Positions 51,586-61,899 of a DNA stretch of 64,000 nt are shown here, piece by piece. The stretch covers positions 315,001-379,000 of the forward strand of contig MSED01000011.1 in assembly GCA_002099365.1 (NCBI GenBank), read 5' to 3'. The notes beneath the pieces are model-generated. The model worked only from the letters and a program-made list of their open reading frames with translations, did not search any database and was not told where the DNA came from. The first letter of the stretch is position 1. Each line of letters opens with the position of its first letter. The DNA is from Phialophora verrucosa (taxonomy: Eukaryota; Ascomycota; Eurotiomycetes; Chaetothyriales; Herpotrichiellaceae). Both the position numbers and the translations under genes were made by a program.

Positions 51586-52300
51586 TTGCCCGTCTTGGGA
51601 CATCTGTGTCGTCATATATTGTTGTTACCTGCCCTGTCGTCATATCCTGCGGAATGTCCTGCTGCCGGCTGGTTGCCTGTGTCGTACGTGCCTGCGCCCT
51701 TTGTGAGGCAACGGCCAGGCAGAATCTTGTCAAAGCACTGCACCAGCTTGCCCACGACGTGGCTGTGCTTCTACAACTTGAAGCTCGTGATGAGAGAAGA
51801 ACTGTCCAGCAACCTTGATTCCTTTGTTATGGAGACGCAACTCTCAAAGGACCAGACAACAAGAGCAGATCGGTGAGTAGGCAGTCAGCCTTGATCTCAC
51901 ATTGCACACTCTCTTTTCATATTCCGAGCAGGAATGGCCAGAAGAATAACGTGTCATCAGTTCGTATATCCCCATCATCCTCATCGTCGCCACACCGTCC
52001 ATCCTTGAGATCGACCCGCGTGGCGGTCGCAGGCAATGCTCGAGGTGAGTTCCCCTCCACCAAGCTGGACATTCCAGCCTCTCGCCTACACTGGGCCTTC
52101 CTTGCCGGCGTCACAAAGCGAACTGGGCTCGTGCCTAACAAAGGATTGCAGAACATGTGTCGTCCTTCTCCTTCCTCACCTGCCCGTCCCGCCAACTCAC
52201 AGCGTTGCCTTTGCACACACGGGTGCCCGCCGTGGGCAGCACACAATACAGTGAGATCCTTTGCGTTACACCATGGCCTGGAATGTCGAAGCTAACTCTG
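51586..52300 (+). other. possible two-exon gene of unknown function
   Basis: A plus frame ending SKDQTTRADR meets a donor GTGAGT at about 51,874. After 59 bases an acceptor TCCGAGCAG leads to NGQKNNVSSVRISPSSSSS in frame, and the frame stays open to 52,295. The splice signals are good, but the upstream exon has competing frames and the downstream exon contains a dispersed phrase (CCAAGCTGGACATTCCAG) also at 52,689 and 52,745. Confidence 0.25.
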
Positions 52301-53154
52301 CTGGCAGGGAAGAACGTCCTCAGAACCTGTCCGGGCTGTTCAAAGATGCCGAAAGCCTCCAGCGTCAATGCCGGACCTCGAATTCCGTCTGAGACAAGAC
52401 AGTCAAAACAAGTCTGTACTTGAGCCGTTGGTCGGCTGATGGACGGCATCGGCATCCTCCAACTGCAAACCTTGGTCACTGCAGTGGCATGCCGTTGTGC
52501 GTGTCATTGCTGTGGTGGCAAACAAAGGCCTTTGACCCATGGAAATACTTAGCCCCGTGTGGCGTTTACCGGGCTCGGCTGGTGGATACGATGGTTCAAT
52601 ACACTTTTTATATTTTTCCACCACGTGGTGGATCGGGTGGGAAACGCCCAAGTCGACTGGGTCCCCAGCCCGGGAGGGAGCCTCTCTCCACCAAGCTGGA
52701 TATTCCAGTCCAGCCGACAACCCGTTAGGGGGAGGCTCCCTCTACCAAGCTGGACGTTCCAGTCTCTCGGCTAGATGGCACCCGGTCGGCCGGCCCACAG
52801 TTACAGCGGCAGTGGCTGTGCGTCCTTGTGATGGTTACCCCTAGATTATTCCTTTCGAAGAGGTCGCCGGCCGGCCCTTTCAACCTTCCAGCAAAGGGAG
52901 GTTGGCGAGCCGGCTTTAACCGAGTGCCGGCCTGCCCTTCCTGCAGGCCAGCGAGGCCGGTGTCCTGCCGGGGTCAATCCGGAGGACAGTCCGGAATATT
53001 CCAGATCCGCAGAGCCCACCGCCATCACTGTATGGTGGTGGGTTCCAGATTGACAGTACATATCTCCTCGTCGATTCTTCGGGTGCCGACACCCATCAGC
53101 ATCACATACCATGTGCCTCCCTGAGCGGAGCGGACCGAGGAATCTAGAGCACAT
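52301..53154. other. no supported gene; local repeats
   Basis: GGGAGGCTCCCTCTACCAAGCTGGACGTTCCAG and relatives occur at 52,055, 52,683 and 52,731. A GGCCGGC-rich stretch lies at 52,785-52,975. Frames are short. Confidence 0.3.
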
Positions 53155-53890
53155 GAGCTGCATACGAGTTGCATACGAGTGGTCTGCTGGTGGTGGTGTT
53201 GGTGTGTTGTGGTGTTGTGGTGGTGGTGGTTGCGATACAGCGCTACTGTATGTGCGCATGAGTACTCTCTGGTCCGCCGTTGGGTGCAGCCACTAGCGGC
53301 GTTTTCTGACATTTCGATTCCAGAGTGCGAGTCGCGCTGGTTTTCGAGTTCGAGCAGGCTCTGCCGTAATACAACACCGCAATTTTCTACATGTCGCATC
53401 GGATCGATTCATTGTCGCTTATACTTACCCTCCTAGCTACCTTTTCTCGAACATAATAACGCAGGTGTAGTGTTCTGGTGGTGCTGTGGTGCTGTGGTGA
53501 TTTTGTGGTTACGCACGCACTGACCAGCGCCGATTCCAAAGTTCGATTTCAAAGTTCGGGTCCGCGCTACGTTTTCCCTCAACACAATAATACGTCGCAT
53601 GGGATTCTCACCAATACTCACCCTCCACGCTCGTTTTGTGAGTCCTGTTCCCGTAGCACGATATTAGATTGTTGTAGTGGTGTTGTGGTTGTGTTGTGGT
53701 TGTGTTGGAGTGGTTCTGTGGTTACGATGGGTGCGCATGAACGGTCTGGTGTTGTGTTGTAGCTGCGTATCCATTGTTGGTGTCGATTCCAGAGTTCGAG
53801 TCCGTACTGCCGTTCCCTCAACACAACAGCATGTCGCATGGCATTCTCGCCAATACTCATCCTCCACGCCACTTGGCTGCACTTGGGACT
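53155..53890. repeat. dispersed repeat F, cluster of three copies
   Basis: Three direct copies lie head to tail: about 53,155-53,460, 53,460-53,655 and 53,655-53,890. Each has a GTTGTGGTG tract, then TTCCAGAGT(G/T)CGAGTC or TTCAAAGTTCGGGTCCG, then GTCGCATGG(G/C)ATTCTC or GTCGCATCGGAT. The unit structure is the clearest of the family here. Confidence 0.7.
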
Positions 53891-55140
53891 TGGGTTCGGC
53901 AATATGGTGTTGGTCTACGCTGTGGTCTGCGCTGTGGTCTCAAGTTGGATTGCGTTGGAGTCTCAAGTCGGGTTTCGCGGTCTGCCGTTTCTCGACACTT
54001 CGATCCTCTCCGCACCCGGAATGCTCCAAACTAACGCGACGCGTTTCAAACCAACCATCTCAAGTTGCAACCATAACAGCTTCATGGATATTTATCGCAC
54101 ACATCAATGCTTAACTTGATTCGAATCGCCTCGTCAAGCTCTAAACACCTCGACCACAGACCTCGCCGCCACCGCGCGGGACCCGGAGGCCCTCCGACAA
54201 TTCCACGCGCCGCAGACCAAACCGCCCAGTCCCCTTCGACCAAGTCAGATTTCAGCCGCGCACAGCTGTGACAAGCTGTCCAAGACGAAGCACCACCTTT
54301 TCGACCTTCTCTTACTGTCATTAATCGAAGCACACAATCCCGGAACCCTTGAATGGCCTCCTGGTTGCCAATTCGCCTTTTTATGTACGTGATCGCGCCT
54401 GTTCTTCATCTTTTACTGATTCACACCAACCTCAAGGCCGAACACGATCCTACACGCGAAAACACGCGGAAACCTCTCACAGCACTTGAAAGAAGACGCT
54501 GGGTCGCTGTCCGGCTTGAAAGGGCAAGAGAACTCTCGGTCCATACCTCAAGGCCTCACTTGGGTCTCGGGACCATATCTCAACCACCTTCCTCCGTCGC
54601 AACCGTTTCACCGACGTTGAGCGCCATTTATGCCTCGATTCAAGAGAAGGACGTTATACAACTGATAACTCTTGGTTTTGGCGCGTTGCAGATGCTGCCC
54701 ACCTTGTCCGCGAGCGTCTGCATTCATTCCTTGTACCCAGCAGTCTGGCTACCTTTGCGTTGACGAGTCTACCGTTCGATATTTTGGTCGCAATTCGAAC
54801 AAGATACTGCTGAGGAATAATTATGCCAGCAAAAGAAGGCTTCATGCTGTTCACGGTCGCAAGGCACGGAAGCCTTGATTCACGATTTGATCTTCTCATC
54901 TCAGCGCGGGTATGCACGGCATTGCTATCGATCTACCAGCTCCAGCTCGTTCGACCCGGGAACGCAACAGGGCCTGGCTTCTGGAGGTGCGATTCTTTCA
55001 CATCCTCCGATCCTTACATTGCGGGTGCGGTGAGTCTGCCGATGTTTACCTAGTGTTGAATCTGGAAGGTCGCGCGACCAGTTTGAAGGACTGCACTCTA
55101 CTGACCGCATCGCACATGTCTTCCCACCAAGGCTGCAGTG
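53891..55140. other. open frames without an identified gene
   Basis: A plus frame 54,353-54,763 (MASWLPIRLFMYVIAPVLHL at its start, a hydrophobic N-terminus) and a plus frame to 55,053 (KEGFMLFTVARHGSLDSRF) are protein-like. They lie in different registers with stops between. They could be remains of one gene. Confidence 0.25.
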
Positions 55141-55217
55141 GCTGAACCACGCGTATCCCGTAGCCCGGCTGTTGAACTCGATTGAATGATTATTATTAAT
55201 GCTGGGAAAGGTGCAGT

Positions 55218-55300
55218 CTCAGCTCTGTGTGTGTGTGTGTGTGTGTGCACGCAACGCAGTGCACGTGATCGCGCCAAGACTTGCATGTGATTCAACTGAA
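55218..55300 (-). repeat. TG microsatellite and repeat G, copy 3
   Basis: A (GT)11 run at 55,225-55,247 precedes ACGCAGTGCACGTGATCGCG, the inverted core of repeat G. The copy is truncated compared with 8,405-8,515. Confidence 0.7.
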
Positions 55301-55787
55301 GGACATGGTCATATTCGAAGGGGTTCGGGGCGACGCCTAGCTGGATATTTACGAACGTCTACGGTATTATTACGTGTGGGTGTACGTGACTATATAGTTA
55401 CGAAAGCCTACTCAGGCATACAGCCTGTGACGCCCTTGGTGTCGTCTTGACAGGCCCTCGGACAATCTTCCCCGTCACATGCAGGCGAGGTGCAACACCG
55501 CCATTTCGCCATGTGCCAGTCAATCACGCACACGGGGGGGAGCATGCATGGCTAGCTGCAGCATAGCAGCGGGCCCCGGTGCAAACCACTCTCACGACGC
55601 TGCTGCTGTGGTCACCCTCAAAAGGGCAGATGCACGTTCGACTCTCACGACGCTGCTGTAGTCACCCTCAAAAGGGCAGATGCACGTTGGACAATCCTTG
55701 ACGCATGCGGCGAGTGCGTGATGGGGCTCAATCAGCGTCATCGGTTCAACCGTGCGGATCAGCCCCAACTCGGTTCAAGCTGCATGT
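55301..55787. repeat. tandem duplication of a CTCACGACGCTGCTG unit; no gene
   Basis: ACTCTCACGACGCTGCTG(CT)GTGGTCACCCTCAAAAGGGCAGATGCACGTT occurs at 55,588-55,638 and 55,640-55,690. The rest of the interval shows no gene. Confidence 0.6.
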
Positions 55788-56100
55788 CATGAATCGTTCC
55801 ACGTGAGATGATGCTGCGGTTCAAGGGGTTTCTCTCCCCGAGGGAGTGGCAGTAAGTCACTAGCTTAGGGAAGAGGTACGCGGTCACTTGCAACGGCGTG
55901 GGTGGAACAATACTCCGGTATCTAAAGGTAGGGGTTGGAGTATAACTGATATTGACTACGGAAGGTATCCGGGGTCGGGCTCGCGGCCCGTATATATGTT
56001 TGTCTTGTGCTCAGTATGCTCAGTGTGCTCAGTGTGCTTAGTCGTGCTCAGCACTGAGCTTGCTGAGCACCCGGGGCTCAGTGCTGCTTAGTCACGTGAC
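55788..56100. repeat. dispersed repeat R1, copy 2
   Basis: Same order of landmarks as 3,675-4,070, with the GCTCAGTGTG array shorter here (56,010-56,045) and an added palindromic GCTCAGCACTGAGCTTGCTGAGC. It ends at CACGTGAC. Confidence 0.65.
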
Positions 56101-56389
56101 TTTCCTCGGGATACCTTCCTTCGTTACCCTTCTTCCTAGGCCTCCCTCCTCAAAGGTCGGGTCGTCATACCATAGCGCAGCGAGAACATGGCAAGAGTCT
56201 GGAGCCGGAATGATCCCGACCGAAATAGGACAACGATGCCGTATTGCTGCACCGCCGCGCCGAACTGCTGAAGATTGTGGGTGCTTGTAGCTTATGAGAG
56301 CGCAACATCGGGCCCGACAGGCGTGGAGGATCTGCGCCCGGGCAGACTTTCAGTCCAGGACCAGGTGACGGGACGGGGACAGTGGTTCA

Positions 56390-56520
56390 AGTTCCACGTC
56401 ACTCGGTCCTCCCACGGGTCCAGTCAGTCGTTCTGTCCTTCTCCTTCACGCCTTGCACTCGGTCCTCCCACGGGTCCAGTCGTCCTGTTCTTCTCCTTGT
56501 CCTTCACGCCTTGGCACATA
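56390..56520. repeat. tandem duplication, about 65-bp unit
   Basis: ACTCGGTCCTCCCACGGGTCCAGTC...CTGTTCTTCTCC...TTCACGCCTTG occurs twice (56,400 and 56,456). Bases 56,101-56,390 hold no recognisable gene. Confidence 0.75.
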
Positions 56521-56607
56521 TCACGTGACCGTGGACGGCGCATCACTTGAGCAAGACCTCGCCCTACTGCGGACCGAGTCTCGGCCTTTGCAACGATATC
56601 AATGCAC

Positions 56608-56722
56608 CTGCGCTGTGTTGGACTCAATTGAATATGATCTTATGGAAACTATGAAATTGTGCAACGCGCGACGCAGTGCACGTGATCGCGCCAAGGCTTG
56701 CAGGCGAGGTGCAACACGCTGA
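56608..56722 (-). repeat. dispersed repeat G, copy 4 (longest)
   Basis: On the minus strand it reads GTTGCACCTCGCCTGCAAGC, CTTGGCGCGATCACGTGCAC, GTTGCACAATTTCATAGTTT and CCATAAGATCATATTCAATT. It matches 8,405-8,515 from end to end. Confidence 0.7.
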
Positions 56723-57004
56723 ACCCGAGACGACGAGTGAGTGAGATGGTACGCGCGGAGCAAAGGCCTGGATACAGACGTGATGCTCCCGAGAGCGCCT
56801 GACTCGGTGGGAAGTCACAATGTCCAGACCAGGCTTGTCACCTCTCGAGGTATGCGTGACTGGCGGGCGCTGCTTGGGGCTTCGGACGCCTGTTTTGCAG
56901 TTGTAGGTTCCAATGGAACCCTTGGGCAGAACACGTCGCGAGTGAGAACATGTACTACAGCTAAGTCTAAGTCCGGCGAGCAGAGCAAGATCGAGAAGTC
57001 AAAG

Positions 57005-57150
57005 TGTAGTACGCAGCACCTGTGCGCGTAGCTGCATCCCCCGCAGAGCCCAGAAGTCGAAATCCGTGGACGCAGTCCTTGTCTTCCTCGATATCAAAAG
57101 GGGACCAGCGCATCTGTGTGGGGTTGTAGCTAAACTTCCTTCCAGCCTGC
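57005..57150 (-). pseudogene. fragment of homogentisate 1,2-dioxygenase
   Basis: The minus frame reads NPTQMRWSPFDIEEDKDC, VHGFRLLGSAGDAATRTG and AAYY. The family signature is NQLRW(D/R)P...(D)FV(D/E)GL...AG(A/N)GD...GxAxH, in tyrosine catabolism. About 45 codons are recognisable of a protein of roughly 450 residues, and the His and Glu ligands of the iron site are not present. It is a relic. Confidence 0.55.
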
Positions 57151-57159
57151 TGGCTCATA

Positions 57160-57850
57160 TGGCTGTCTTCGAATTCATTGAAGGGAGTGTACGGCAGCTG
57201 GGATGATTCGGCAGAGATTCCTCACCCTTCCTTCCTACAGCACAGTACTCCGTAAGACGATCAAGGAATCACTCGAGCCATGTCTGCTGGTTTCACCTCG
57301 GTCAGCCGTGAAAGAGGTTCCAGATATCTTTTCGGTGCAAAGCCCGTTCTGGGAACCCGTTCCCCCAAACCCCCCACAAGCAACAAAGTGTGCGCCACTC
57401 AGTGATAGCCGGGCGACACTACGAGGTTACTAGACATCAAAGGCACTTAAGATGACCGTCTTTCTCCGGCGTTGTTTAAGTTTGAGCAGGGCCCCGCGTA
57501 CGGTCTTTGCCAGTTGCACTCGCCACAGTCTCGTCTCGTTGAGCAGAGACATCTGGTCTGATCTCCGCACCGGGGCCCTGAAACCAGAAGTTGTTTTTGC
57601 TCCCGAAAGCTTGGCTCCAGGCCTTGTGAAATCATGCGTGCGATGTGGCCGCTCGTCCGATTGTACCGCCTCCTCGATTTCAGCGTTACGGTGTGACCAA
57701 AAGAACCGGGCCACCTCGGCTGAATTTCGCGCACCGCGTCCACGCGTTCTCGCAGGACCACCAACAACTACAAGACCCTCTACCATGACCAATTACAGCT
57801 TGATTTGATTGCAATTACAAGGGTGGCCTCCCCATTGACCCTGGTGCACC
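57160..57850. other. no supported gene
   Basis: The plus frames 57,203-57,433 and 57,452-57,808 and the minus frames opposite them are open but show no domain. A pseudogene piece is possible, since both flanks are relics. Confidence 0.3.
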
Positions 57851-57919
57851 CCCAAGAAGCATTATACCACACCGCAAAGAAGGACTTCGAGGGCCTCGAG
57901 ACCGTCGACAGGAACACTT

Positions 57920-59043
57920 TGGTCTTGGCCACACACGCATGAGCTTGTCAGTGTTCCCGTTCATGCTCTCGTGCCAGCCCACGAACGAGCCCGTGGCGGA
58001 CTGCGCCGACCTCAACCCCAATCCCCGCTCCAGCCCCTCGGTCGGCTACAACGACTTCGACGGCGACGAGTACTTCGTCCAACGACGGGTTGTGGGACGG
58101 CACGCACGACCTGCGGAGTGACACGCACGAGGACGACCCCATGGTCACGACCGCGTCCACGTTATCTCGCACCTCCACGGACGACATGGTCACGACCGAG
58201 TCCACGTTATCTCGCACATCCACGGACGACACCATGGTCGTGATCGGCTCCATGGACTCGAGGGGCAAGAGCTTGGGAAAAACACCGCGTCCATCACCGT
58301 CATGGCGACCATCCACAGTCATGAACAGCGAACACATCAGGCACAGCGAACACATCAGGCACAGCATCTACCACCTGTTGGGGTCCACGTACACGTCAGT
58401 GATGGAGCACATGCTGTACGGCTCGATGACGCTGTCTGAGATGTCTATGAAGAGGTTTCTACACCCGTTGAGAGAGATACCCGAGCACGAGGCCTGGATC
58501 AGCACCGCGATCATGATGCTCATCGGCAAGGACACGCACTTCACTATGGACAGAATGACGAACCCGAGGGGGCTACGCGAAGGCGCGCAGCATCAGCGAG
58601 CCGTTCGTGTTGTGGGTGGTCCCGATCATGCCGCGGATCAGCATCACATGGCCCGTGGAGATGAAGAAGTGCGTGATGCCCAGTCTGGTGACGAACCCCG
58701 GCAGGCTCATGGTCGGGTCGTGGTACCCCGTCAAGAGCGGGCACGACACCATACTCATCTCCACGACTGGCAAATGAACATGAACCTGGACGCGAACATC
58801 AATCCGTACGCGGACTGGCGCCCGTTCACCCACACCACCACGCTCCCGCACTCGGATCTGGGCAGGGACGTCACCTCGTCCATCAACCTGAGAGTCGACC
58901 CGTCCACGAGCGTGACCGCGGACCTCGGGCCAATCCTGACGAACGTCAAGAGCGCGATCAAGCTCTGCGTCTGCCTGAAGCTGGGGTCCGTCTCGACGGG
59001 ACCGGGTACAAGCAATCACGTCGAGCTGGACAGGCAGCGCTGA
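57920..59043 (+). pseudogene. coding fragments with G/C-rich third positions, several frameshifts
   Basis: Successive plus frames read FPFMLSCQPTNEPVADCADL and SVGYNDFDGDEYFV (to 58,085). Then come DGLWDGTHDLRSDTHEDDP, and later YGSMTLSEMSMKRFLHPL, IMMLIGKDTHFTMDRM, (next frame) SEPFVLWVVPIMPRISITW and VMPSLVTNPGRLMVGSWYP, and (next frame) MNMNLDANINPYADWRPF. Third positions are nearly all G or C in each piece, and AGG and AGC codons are common. The pieces fit one long reading direction broken by single-base shifts. GYN...D...followed by a GLW-GTH-RSDTHEDD stretch faintly recalls the RPB2 GYNQEDS region, but that is weak. Origin unknown. Confidence 0.35.
58140..58235. repeat. short tandem repeat in the fragment, 36-45-bp unit
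   Basis: GTCACGACCG(C/A)GTCCACGTTATCTCGCAC then (C/A)TCCACGGACGACA occurs twice, translating as TTASTLSRTSTDD. Confidence 0.7.
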
Positions 59044-59379
59044 GGATGCACACGATTGCCGTACCAGTCACTGTACGGTCGCCGTCAAGCCTGTACTCGT
59101 AGGCTGGCCAGTTCGTTCTGGATCCTAGCATGTGTCTGGATCATCTCGGAAGAGATTCTAACCATTGGTACTCCGTACAACTACATGTCGAGAGAATGAA
59201 GAATGTCCCCTACTAAAGACTTGCCTAGTGCGGGTAGACCGCCTCTAGGATTACCTTTATCGACAAAAGAAGCACTTGAGGATGACTTTCTACGAATAAC
59301 ACCGCCAGAGGCTCAACACCATTGACAGCAAAGGTCGTAACCTCCCGCAGCATTACTGATAAACGTCGGTGATAGCCCT

Positions 59380-59690
59380 TCATCTAGGGATCTCCCCGTA
59401 ACTACTTGGCTGGGTGACGACTTTCGCGCGACAGCATTCTTTAAGCGTGTCAATACTATGTTCCTTTCTATACCCCGTCTCTTTAGCGCCTCTAAAAGGT
59501 ATTCCAAGTATATTTCGGAAGTAGTTATCAATAAACACCAAACCGACATCCACCTTTTTCGAGAAGCGCAAGCACCGTTCGTTGTTCTGGCTGAAGATAA
59601 TGCTGGTGAGACCATATCTGGACTCGTTGACGATGTCTATGGCTTCGTCTTCCTCCCTCAAGGGCGTGACCGTTACGAGCACACCGAACA
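59380..59690 (-). pseudogene. C-terminal part of an aldehyde dehydrogenase
   Basis: The minus frame reads VTPLREEDEAIDIVNESRYG, then RFSKKVDVGLVFIDNYF and IPFRGAKETGYRKEHSIDTL, ending SYGEIPR with a stop at 59,380. This is the C-terminal oligomerisation and catalytic-domain end of NAD(P)-dependent aldehyde dehydrogenases (PFGG-K-SG-GRE is PFRGAKETGYRKE here). Upstream of about 59,690 the homology ends in unrelated sequence rich in G/C third positions, so only about 100 of 480 codons remain. Confidence 0.75.
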
Positions 59691-59754
59691 CACGCATTCG
59701 CCGTCTCGGCCAGGTCTCGGTGGTCCGCACGAACGTGCCGACGAACAGAACCGA

Positions 59755-60167
59755 GACAGCCGGCCGTTGAACTACGCGTATGTGAGCATCATCACCGTCA
59801 TGGGCTGCACCAGGTACATCATCACGAACGGGGGCGGGCATGTCCGCACGCCCACGTACAGGTACTGCGGCCAGAACCACGACGACAACGCAACCTGCTT
59901 CGAGAAGGCGAACGACGCGGCCACCGAGACCGCCAGCGTGTGCATGGGCGCGAACTTCTGCAACAGGGGGTGACAGGCCATGTGCATGGGCCGGATGTGC
60001 TGCACGTGCGGCTTCACGGTCGTCGAGGGGTTCTACAACATGAGCGTGGGCATGCCTGTCCACGAGGGCCCGAACGGGAAGCTGCACGCGTTCTGCGACA
60101 GGTATGTGTGCCTGTCCGCGAACAGGATCACCGCGACCAGCGCGTACAGCGACACGACCGTCTTATA
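59755..60167 (+). pseudogene. coding fragment with G/C-rich third positions, one internal stop
   Basis: The plus frame reads YAYVSIITVMGCTRYIITNG and GHVRTPTYRYCGQNHDDN, then a stop at 59,971, then MCMGRMCCTCGFTVVEGF and VHEGPNGKLHAFCDRY, to 60,167. It shares the codon bias of the fragments at 47,955, 49,727 and 57,920. It is Cys-rich. It abuts the aldehyde dehydrogenase relic on one side and the 64-bp mariner-associated block on the other. No family can be named. Confidence 0.35.
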
Positions 60168-60225
60168 GGCGGACCGCAAAAAGTGGCTGGTCGGAGCACT
60201 CGGTAGCCCCGGAGGGCACCCCCAT

Positions 60226-60400
60226 TCGGGTGCATTTGCCAATACAATTCGCTGGACGTGCCCGTGTTGTCCATGACCAAGTCGAACGGCCGCCCGCTGT
60301 CGTGCTTGATCAGAGCCGCCACTAGATCTGTGGTCTGGTAGTGGAGGACCTCGTCGGCTCCCAGGTCGCGGCACAGCTTTTCGTTCCTACCGGAGTAATA
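60226..60400 (-). pseudogene. fragment of a zinc-type (MDR) alcohol dehydrogenase or quinone oxidoreductase
   Basis: The minus frame reads CRDLGADEVLHYQTTDLV, AALIKHDSGRPFDLVMDNTG and SSELYWQ. This is the nucleotide-binding-domain region of medium-chain reductases (family: LGADEVIDY, FDLVVDNVG). The rest of the gene is missing. Downstream the frame runs into the 64-bp block shared with the mariner relic. Confidence 0.7.
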
Positions 60401-61070
60401 GCTACTGCCTAAAGAATATCAACATCTGCCGGAGAGCAAGGGTACTTAGCGTGATGTTGGATGATCTCCGGAATGGACCCGCCAACGCATCTGAGAGTGT
60501 ACCGGAACTCTCTACCAGGGACGCGTCTCGGCCGGTTTTCGAGTCCGACAACATCTTCATGGACACTCAAAGATGAAAGGTGACTTCAAGGGCTCGCTTT
60601 GAGGTAAAACGATGGCCCCTTCAACACATCACAGCGAGGAACCCAACGACAAAGCGGTAGCCTCTTGCGACGACAACGAGCACGGATGCCTCGTCTCCCC
60701 TCCGTATCATCCCCACAAATGTCAGGAGCCACCTGACCAACAGGCCATACCTTCCCTTTTGGGAACTGCCTACTTGACTGTCTTCTCCGTTGAGTCCTCT
60801 ACCACTCTTTCTAGTTCCTCAGAGATAGCCCACACCAAAGATAACGCCATTACGGCACCAATTCGGGGTCATTGTGACTCATTTTCAGGCCATTGCGGCC
60901 CTTTCACGTCCTTCGATCCTTACAACAAAGCTCCCCCGTTCGCGTCGAGATGGCCGTCCGCTCCGCAGGCAAGGTCAAGTTTAGCGAGAGCGATGGGCAG
61001 CGCGGTCTGCATAGCCAAGTATATCGGGGACGTCGCCTGTTGCAGAGTCGCAACTCTGAATTCGGCCATT
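60401..61070. other. open plus frame without recognised domain
   Basis: The frame 60,612-61,070 starts with an ATG (MAPSTHHSEEPNDKAVASCD), is 153 codons long and rich in Ser, Ala and Pro. It has no motif. Its length in this GC range is only weak evidence for a gene. Confidence 0.25.
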
Positions 61071-61099
61071 TAACCTCGAGCCTCTGCTGGCCTGTGGAT

Positions 61100-61760
61100 C
61101 TTTGCGGGATCTCCTACTGCAGTTGAGGCGGCTGTAGAACCATTCGTCAGGGTCGAGGAACTTCTCCATGAAGAAGAAGCAGCGCCTGGCCGGGGTGCAA
61201 GTTGGCGGCTACCGTGTGGTAAGCTCGTACTCATTGGTCGACGGTCTTCCCTTGGGCGTCTGCAATATCCTTTCTGAGATGTTTTGCTCCATGGGGACAC
61301 CGATTTGTTTTGCCATGGTGAATAAGCGCAGACTCGAGAAGACCAGGTTTCGATTTGGGATTTGATATCGAGGATATTAAAAGAGAGGTGGCACGAATGA
61401 TTGGGTACTATCTTTGAGATCAAGTGGCCCTTGCCCTTGAGCTTTCTCTCCATTTCTAAGCGCGAATACTATTCGGCGGAAGGGAGGCTGTGGTATTACT
61501 GAACAGAAAACTTAGCTCAAGGGCTTCTTTTCGCTCTGGCGAACCGTCGATATACTGATGGTGCGTCAGCATACGTTTGAACAAGTTTTTCGTGCCGCCC
61601 TGAGCGGCTTCTTGAGGATCGATATGCGTGCCGCCGTAATATTCGGGGGGGTTTTGCCGTCTTGTAGTTCATGAACTTTCCTGTGGACTCGCTGGACACC
61701 GCCGTGGAAGGCTGGACTGCGGAGGAGCTGGCGAGGTGGCAATTTCGTAAACCACGAGCG
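61100..61760 (-). pseudogene. coding-like fragments, unknown protein
   Basis: Minus frames read FMNYKTAKPP (61,690), then in the next register GGTHIDPQEAAQGGTKNLFK and MLTHHQYIDGSPERKEALEL (61,640-61,510), and further on LFTMAKQIGVPMEQNISERI and PKGRPSTNEYEL (61,330-61,220). These look like protein in a consistent direction with frame shifts, so they may be a decayed gene. I cannot name the family. Confidence 0.3.
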
Positions 61761-61899
61761 TCACCAAGAATCCTTGAAGTTACTCAGTGATTGAGACCTT
61801 GGCCATGTGGAACAGCTCTTTCGAGGTCGGAATCTCGACACGAGGACATTCCATTTCCGTCTCTGGATCTAAGCGTGGCTCTGAGCCTCGCTGCTTCAA

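Noticed and set aside
54105..54135. A tRNA-like TTCGAATC motif
   Set aside because: No matching acceptor stem or anticodon arm could be drawn around it; a similar motif at 2,613 lies in transposase sequence.
57939..58121. NADFDGD motif of the largest RNA polymerase subunit (YNDFDGDEYF seen here)
   Set aside because: The residues before and after do not fit that subunit (no RQPTLH or EMN-x-H context), so a direct assignment would rest on five residues.
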